From assembly GCF_018199995.1 (NCBI RefSeq), contig NZ_CP073578.1, forward strand, positions 992,001 through 1,056,000: a DNA stretch of 64,000 nucleotides, given 5' to 3'. The notes under the pieces are model-generated. The model ran no database searches. It saw nothing but the letters and a program-made list of their open reading frames with translations, and was not told where the DNA came from. Below, in pieces: positions 59,597 through 64,000 of the stretch. Within the stretch, counting starts at the first letter, position 1. Each line of letters opens with the position of its first letter. This stretch comes from Photobacterium sp. GJ3 (GTDB lineage: Bacteria > Pseudomonadota > Gammaproteobacteria > Enterobacterales > Vibrionaceae). The translations under genes and the position numbers were made by a program.

Positions 59597-60346
59597 ATGA
59601 ACAGTAACCTGATGCGAAACATCGCATTAACGTTGCTGATTGGTGCGGCGACCCCAGTGGTCGCCGCACCTGCTCCTGTGACAGAGCTGAATGCCAGCTC
59701 CTCAGGCAGTGACAGCAGTCTGCAACGTTTAGAACGCATGTTCGAAGCTCGGAGCCAGATGCAACTTGATATGCAGCGCCAACTGGATGAATTGTCCCGT
59801 GATGTTGGCGAGCTACGTGGCATGGTCGAACGGAACAGTTATGATATGAAGCAGATGCTGGAACGCCAGCGTGAGCTTTATCGTGAAATTGATAAGCTGA
59901 GCCGTTCAAAGCCAGCGGAAGTAAAAGAAGAAAAATCTGACAACAGTGGTGGTGAAACTTATGCTGCCAATGCAGATGAAAACTCGGCCTACGAAAGTGC
60001 TGTGAATCTGATTCTGAAAGAGAAAGATTACGTGGGCGCAATTACAGCCTTTAACGGATTCCTGTCGGCCTATCCGGAATCTGTCTATGCGGCAAATGCT
60101 CATTACTGGCTGGGTCAGTTGTACTTCACACAGAATAAGATGTCTGAGGCGCAATCGCATTTTCAATCTGTCGTAGATTTTCAGGATTCCAACAAGCGTG
60201 CCGATGCGCTGCTGAAAATGGGTGTCCTTGCTGAACGTGCGAACAAGCCGGATGAAGCGAAAAAGCTATATCAGCAAGTGGTCGCAGAATATCCCAATAC
60301 CGCGACCTCACAACAGGCTGAAAAAAGCCTGAAATCCCTCAAATAA
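59597..60346 (+). CDS. cpoB: CpoB (YbgF), coordinator of PBP1B and Tol activity
   Basis: A 249-residue periplasmic protein with a signal peptide (cleavage near VAAPAP, residue 23-26). The N-terminal trimerising coiled coil (about 38-100) is followed by three TPR-like repeats (about 128-248; YESAVNLILKEKDYVGAI, YAANAHYWLGQLYFTQ, ADALLKMGVLAER). It links the peptidoglycan synthase PBP1B to Tol during division. It is the last tol-operon gene, 15 bp after pal. Confidence 0.96.
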   Translation: MNSNLMRNIALTLLIGAATPVVAAPAPVTELNASSSGSDSSLQRLERMFEARSQMQLDMQRQLDELSRDVGELRGMVERNSYDMKQMLERQRELYREIDKLSRSKPAEVKEEKSDNSGGETYAANADENSAYESAVNLILKEKDYVGAITAFNGFLSAYPESVYAANAHYWLGQLYFTQNKMSEAQSHFQSVVDFQDSNKRADALLKMGVLAERANKPDEAKKLYQQVVAEYPNTATSQQAEKSLKSLK

Positions 60347-60500
60347 TTCCCTACGTCATGCTGGCGTTTTGCTTCACCATCAACTTGTGATGTACAGGTT
60401 GGTGGTGTGGGCCTCGCTTTTACCGAGCATATTAGTATTACGGTGCAATTGCAGTGTATAATGCCCGGATTGAAAGGACGAGCTGGTAGAGCAAGACGTA

Positions 60501-61562
60501 ATGAGCCTGACATTTGACCCTACAGAGATGGTTTACCCATTCCCGCCAAAGCCGATCCCATTAACGGTGAATGAGCAGGAAGACTACAAATCGAAGATCA
60601 AAGCCTTACTGAAAGAAAAAGAGGCCGTTCTGATCGCGCATTATTACACGGATCCGGAAATTCAGGCCCTGGCTGAAGAAACGGGTGGTTTTGTTGGTGA
60701 TTCACTCGAAATGGCGCGTTTCGGGAATCAGCACCCGGCGAAGACCCTCATTATTTGTGGCGTTCGCTTCATGGGTGAATCAGCCAAAATCCTTACGCCT
60801 GAAAAACAGGTGTTGATGCCGACACTGGAAGCAGAGTGTTCTTTAGACTTAGGTTGTCCTGAAAAAGAGTTTACTGAATTTTGCGATGCGCATCCGGACC
60901 ATACCGTTGTTGTCTATGCCAATACTTCTGCAGCCGTGAAAGCTCGTGCAGACTGGGTGGTGACTTCAAGTATTGCACTGGAAATTGTTGAGCATCTTGA
61001 CAGTGAAGGCAAGTCCATCATCTGGGGCCCGGATCGTCACCTGGGCAGTTATATCCAGAAGAAGACAGGTGCAGAGATGTTGCTGTGGCAGGGAGAGTGC
61101 GTCGTTCACGACGAGTTTTCAGCCAAAGCTTTGAAAGACATGAAACACTTGCACCCCGATGCCGCAATTCTGGTTCATCCGGAATCTCCGGCGAGTGTGG
61201 TTGCTTTAGCGGATGCAGTGGGTTCAACCAGTCAGCTGATCAAAGCGGCGAAAAGCCTGCCGCAACAGAAATTGATTGTTGCAACGGACAAAGGCATTTT
61301 CTTTAAAATGCAGCAAATGGTTCCGGAAAAAGAATTGATTGAAGCGCCGACTGCAGGTGCAGGTGCAACTTGCCGCAGTTGTGCACATTGCCCGTGGATG
61401 GCGATGAATGGCCTGAAAGCGATTGAGACGGCACTTCGTGAAGGCGGTGAAAAGCATGAGATTTTTGTGGATGAGTCAATTCGCGTGAAATCTTTGATCC
61501 CGTTGAATCGGATGCTGGACTTTGCTGCGGCACTTCAGCTTCAGGTCAAAGGGAATGCCTGA
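60501..61562 (+). CDS. nadA: NadA, quinolinate synthase
   Basis: A 353-residue 4Fe-4S enzyme (E. coli NadA is 347) that condenses iminoaspartate with DHAP to quinolinate for NAD. Cluster cysteines lie in the [14 protein letters not shown] region, the CSLDLGCP block and [27 protein letters not shown] and [17 protein letters not shown] are also conserved. A TATAAT at 60457-60462 is a likely -10. It follows the tol operon as in enterics, with its own promoter and terminator. Confidence 0.97.
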   Translation: MSLTFDPTEMVYPFPPKPIPLTVNEQEDYKSKIKALLKEKEAVLIAHYYTDPEIQALAEETGGFVGDSLEMARFGNQHPAKTLIICGVRFMGESAKILTPEKQVLMPTLEAECSLDLGCPEKEFTEFCDAHPDHTVVVYANTSAAVKARADWVVTSSIALEIVEHLDSEGKSIIWGPDRHLGSYIQKKTGAEMLLWQGECVVHDEFSAKALKDMKHLHPDAAILVHPESPASVVALADAVGSTSQLIKAAKSLPQQKLIVATDKGIFFKMQQMVPEKELIEAPTAGAGATCRSCAHCPWMAMNGLKAIETALREGGEKHEIFVDESIRVKSLIPLNRMLDFAAALQLQVKGNA

Positions 61563-61576
61563 GCATTCTTTAAAAT

Positions 61577-61602
61577 AAAAAAGCGGCTTTGGCCGCTTTT
61601 TT
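61577..61602. terminator. Terminator of nadA (bidirectional)
   Basis: AAGCGGC (61581-61587) and GCCGCTT (61592-61598), extended by A and T runs on either side, can stop both nadA and the convergent UPF0149 gene. Confidence 0.88.
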
Positions 61603-61620
61603 ATTGCCAGTTGTTTGCGC

Positions 61621-61649
61621 TCAGGACGGGATGTGTTGTCCCGTCCTGA
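61621..61649. terminator. Second hairpin between nadA and the UPF0149 gene
   Basis: TCAGGACGGGA (61621-61631) and TCCCGTCCTGA (61639-61649) form an 11 bp perfect stem with a 7 nt loop. No T run follows on either strand; it may help the neighbouring terminator or stabilise a 3' end. Confidence 0.5.
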
Positions 61650-61661
61650 AAACACAAGGGC

Positions 61662-62237
61662 TCAGCTGTTTTCTGTCAGTTGTTGTGCACGCTGCGTGAG
61701 CCCGCAGAGCATTTGCGGAATCGCATGATAGATTTCCTCAAACTGTGCCAGACCTTCGGCGCCTTGCTCAGACAAGGCTGCAATTGCATTCTCCGGATCA
61801 TACAACAGGCTGACTGACAGCAACACGCCACCAAGCAGCGCATTGTCCTGGCTGTCTTCCGGCATAATCGTTTCCCAGTCATCACGGGCAAGCTGCCATC
61901 CCTGTAAGACGCCTTCAGCGAAGGCTCTGGTTTCTTCGGTTACCAGTTCTCTGTCGTCCAGTTGGCACGCCTCAGGCCATTGCCAGGCGCTCGTCAGCAG
62001 TGCCTGACGGGATTCATTCCAAATCTCGACAATCGCATTCGCATAGTTTTCGAGTTCTTCGGGCGTACTGAAAGGTGAGGTTTCCTCGCCACCCCAAAGG
62101 TAAGCCAGCCATTCAGCCGGATCCAGCAGATGAGGCGCAGCCGCCATTGCGGTGACAAAGCCTCGGGTTTGGTATTCAGACAGTAAGTGCTCACTCAGCT
62201 CTGTGTTTTGCAGGATTGCTGAAAGTTGTGCAGACAT
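61662..62237 (-). CDS. UPF0149 (YecA/YgfB) family protein
   Basis: A 191-residue cytoplasmic protein of the UPF0149 family, without the C-terminal SEC-C motif found in YecA. Family signatures are RGFVTAMAAAPHLLDPAEWLAYLWG, split as RGFVTAMAAAPHL and AEWLAYLWGG, and the EGVLQGWQLARDDW block. The function is not established; relatives have been tied to regulatory or protein-quality roles. The ATG at 62237 is preferred (AAGAGA upstream), but another in-frame ATG at 62267 starts with the same MSAQL residues, so the start is uncertain. Confidence 0.82.
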   Translation of the reverse strand: MSAQLSAILQNTELSEHLLSEYQTRGFVTAMAAAPHLLDPAEWLAYLWGGEETSPFSTPEELENYANAIVEIWNESRQALLTSAWQWPEACQLDDRELVTEETRAFAEGVLQGWQLARDDWETIMPEDSQDNALLGGVLLSVSLLYDPENAIAALSEQGAEGLAQFEEIYHAIPQMLCGLTQRAQQLTENS

Positions 62238-62417
62238 GTTGAGTTCTCTTCGCAATTGGGCAGACATTCCATCATGATGCCTGACTTTGAATGGCCCGTA
62301 TTGTAGCAGGCAGAGCGGACAGACACAGTATTGAAGCGTTGAAAGGCATGAAAAAGGGGAGGTCGGGCTGGATTTGATTGAAAAATATTCACTTGATTTG
62401 TTTTGTGGGATATTCGG

Positions 62418-62446
62418 TTGACCCACAAGATACAGATCACTATAGT
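62418..62446 (+). promoter_or_regulatory. Promoter of tRNA-Ser
   Basis: TTGACC (62418-62423), a 17 bp spacer and TATAGT (62441-62446) lie 37 bp before the tRNA 5' end. The AACGCTCCG after the -10 resembles a GC-rich discriminator of stable-RNA promoters. Confidence 0.8.
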
Positions 62447-62482
62447 AACGCTCCGTCGCTGGCCAACAGTGATCAACAATTT

Positions 62483-62570
62483 GGTGAGGTGTCCGAGTGG
62501 CTGAAGGAGCACGCCTGGAAAGTGTGTATACGGCAACGTATCGAGGGTTCGAATCCCTCCCTCACCGCCA
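62483..62570 (+). tRNA. tRNA-Ser (anticodon GGA)
   Basis: An 88 nt tRNA with encoded CCA. The acceptor stem is GGTGAGG (62483-62489) with CCTCACC (62560-62566), followed by discriminator G and CCA (62568-62570). The anticodon arm CACGC/GTGTG encloses CTGGAAA with anticodon GGA at 62517-62519. The long variable arm (ATACGGCAACGTAT) is typical of class II tRNA-Ser, and the T arm GAGGGTTCGAATCCCTC is intact. Confidence 0.97.
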
Positions 62571-62578
62571 TCTTCTGA

Positions 62579-62604
62579 AAAGACGTCTAAGGACGTCTTT
62601 TTTC
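62579..62604 (+). terminator. Terminator of tRNA-Ser
   Basis: AAAGACGTC (62579-62587) and GACGTCTTT (62592-62600) pair around TAAG, followed by a T run. Confidence 0.92.
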
Positions 62605-63333
62605 ATATCTGAAGGTGTTCAATGATTTGTTCCTTCTCCGGAATAGTCATGTGCTCAGGCTTACTTGCCGATCAGAATCCTGAAATCATCATTTCCGAGC
62701 CCATATCATTCTCTGGTGAAATAAAACTCCGGTATTTCCTTTTTGAGCTGGTCGAAAATACATCATCGTTATTGATTTTTAGCTGATTAATTTATTTTAA
62801 CTGAGTGTAAAGGTAGATTATCTTTATTGGCTAAGCATGGTATGAATTTAAAATCAAATAAACTGAAAAAATTTCAAAAATATCTATTAGTCATTCTTCA
62901 AATATAAATGATTCTAAACTAGAATAAATTTGCGACTCACCATACAAAACTTATGATTTTATTGCATTTCATTTTTCAATTTCTCTATATCTATATATTC
63001 AATAAAGCCTATATGTAAAAATGAATATACACACAGATATGAATTAACTCTCTGTTTTCAAATGAGAATAGAGTAAAAACTCATAATTAATGTCTTTATT
63101 GTTACTAAGATGTTCATTTTCTTATACATTCCTCTTGGTATTTTTTGTATTTTTTGTTTGCAACAGATTGAAAAGATACGCCAAAGTTAAATTGCTTTAA
63201 CAAAAAGCCAATTAATCGATAACAGGGCTGAAACAGGAAGTTCTCAGTTGTTTGGCGATGAATCTTTGAAGAAGTACTGATTTGTTGGTTGGGAGATGTA
63301 GGACAGCTCGCTAAAAATCTCTAGGAATGAGTA
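62605..63333. other. AT-rich non-coding region between tRNA-Ser and the protease gene
   Basis: About 730 bp, with visibly lower GC than the rest of the window, many homopolymeric A/T runs and no credible gene. It includes the promoter region of the protease; GGAATGAG-like ribosome site ends just before 63334. I see no tRNA 3'-end duplication that would mark an integration site. Confidence 0.65.
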
Positions 63334-64000
63334 ATGAAAACAAACAAACGACAAAAAGTAGCAGTATTAACGCTAGGATCTTTATTTACCTTACCAACAC
63401 TAGCAGCAGACATGGTTGATGTCACGGATGTCTCTGTCTTAGAGCAGGGGCTGTCGGCACGTTCCGTGGCGCCTCTAAATAACAGTTTTAAAGCGGTCAA
63501 AACAGTGAATTTGCCGAATGGCAAACAAAAGGTTCGCTATCAGCAGCTCTATCAAGGGATACCCGTTTATAACACCGGTGTTGTGGCTACATCGAATGCC
63601 AAAGGGGTGACTCAGGTTCATGGTCAGATGGCTCAGAATGTTGAGCAGGATTTGCCAGCCGTTTTACCTGGTTTACAAGGAAAACAGGCACTGAATATTG
63701 CCAAAGCACATCATGCTGCGGCCCATGCACAACTGGCGCCGGAAGCACTGCCCGTGGAAAACGAGCAAGTGAAGCTGATGGTCCGCCTCAATGAAAGCAA
63801 TCAGGCTCAGCTGGTTTATCAAGTGAGTTTCTTTGTCGCCAGTGAAGAGCCATCCCGTCCATTCTTTTTTGTTGATGCGAATTCTGGAGATGTGCTGGAT
63901 ACCTGGGAAAGCATTGCACATATTCAGGCACCGGGTACAGGCCCTGGCGGCAACACCAAGACCGGGCAATATCAGTTTGGCGTCGACTTTCCGAACTTCA
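63334..64000 (+). CDS. Vibriolysin-type M4 metalloprotease precursor (partial)
   Basis: The first 222 residues of a secreted zinc metalloprotease precursor of the thermolysin (M4) family, related to the Vibrio hemagglutinin/protease HapA and vibriolysin. A signal peptide (residues 1-24; hydrophobic VLTLGSLFTLPTLAA, then D) is followed by the FTP propeptide domain (about 50-95, YQQLYQGIPVYNTGVVA) and a PepSY-like part (about 115-195, FFFVDANSGDVLDTWE). It ends at the start of the mature enzyme (GTGPGGNTKTGQY). The window ends before the HExxH site. Ribosome site AGGAATGAG precedes ATG. Such enzymes are usually quorum- and stationary-phase-regulated and exported by type II secretion. Confidence 0.92.
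   Translation, partial: MKTNKRQKVAVLTLGSLFTLPTLAADMVDVTDVSVLEQGLSARSVAPLNNSFKAVKTVNLPNGKQKVRYQQLYQGIPVYNTGVVATSNAKGVTQVHGQMAQNVEQDLPAVLPGLQGKQALNIAKAHHAAAHAQLAPEALPVENEQVKLMVRLNESNQAQLVYQVSFFVASEEPSRPFFFVDANSGDVLDTWESIAHIQAPGTGPGGNTKTGQYQFGVDFPNF

Overview
The window is a 64 kb stretch of chromosome from a gamma-proteobacterium, most probably a member of the Vibrionaceae (Photobacterium or a close relative). The reasons are the gene order (yoaA-tsaB-slp-fadD-rnd-minEDC-ycgL, yecE-cmoA-cmoB beside aspS-yebC-ruvC-ruvAB, cydABX-ybgE-ybgC-tolQRAB-pal-cpoB-nadA), a single complete hisGDCBHAF(IE) operon with a leader peptide, a lysine-riboswitch-controlled NhaC-type transporter, and the start of a vibriolysin-type secreted metalloprotease. 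The genus is inferred from layout, not from a marker gene. Most of the window is conserved core genome.

Layout. 1-9.3 kb: tail of a probable yoaA, tsaB, a small unknown gene, slp, an alpha/beta hydrolase, fadD, a 162 bp MITE-like element, rnd, then minCDE on the minus strand, ycgL and an MltB-type lytic transglycosylase. 9.3-12.9 kb: hns, then a lysine riboswitch with a hairpin abutting the start codon of the lysine-transporter candidate, then tdk. 12.9-20.3 kb: the histidine operon on the minus strand, with a 16-residue leader peptide (five consecutive His) and an attenuator; hisC carries a 1-nt frameshift in a G run. 20.4-25.4 kb: ychJ, an EAL-HDOD protein, lpxH, ppiB, cysS.

25.6-30.3 kb: an accessory three-gene plus-strand cluster with export signals on every product: a Tat-signal carotenoid-oxygenase-like protein, a sugar-lactone-oxidase-like flavoprotein and a lipocalin-like protein. 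It is closed by a terminator, and I know of no described pathway that joins the three. 30.3-37.4 kb: a Kch-type potassium channel with a zinc-ribbon tail, adhE, a short-chain dehydrogenase lacking the catalytic YxxxK, an unknown protein with an internal repeat, and a PatB/MalY C-S lyase. 37.4-40.8 kb: a poorly understood envelope module made of an ATP-grasp ligase, a 7TM transglutaminase-like membrane protein and a retropepsin-like lipoprotein.

40.9-50.6 kb: cmoB, cmoA, yecE, aspS, yebC, ruvC, a membrane chemoreceptor inserted between ruvC and ruvA, ruvA, ruvB. 50.6-60.4 kb: about 1 kb of non-coding DNA, the cytochrome bd operon (cydA, cydB, the 39-residue cydX, ybgE), then the Tol-Pal operon, preceded by a 14 bp tandem repeat. 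60.5-64 kb: nadA, a UPF0149 gene, tRNA-Ser(GGA) with a clear promoter, a 730 bp AT-rich gap, and the 5' part of the metalloprotease gene, cut by the window end.

The two best candidates for under-described biology are the exported oxygenase/oxidase/lipocalin cluster and the ATP-grasp/7TM/retropepsin module. The most concrete sequence-level observations are the lysW riboswitch with its start-codon hairpin, the hisC frameshift, the MITE-like element, and an IS-end-like sequence inside the hns terminator.
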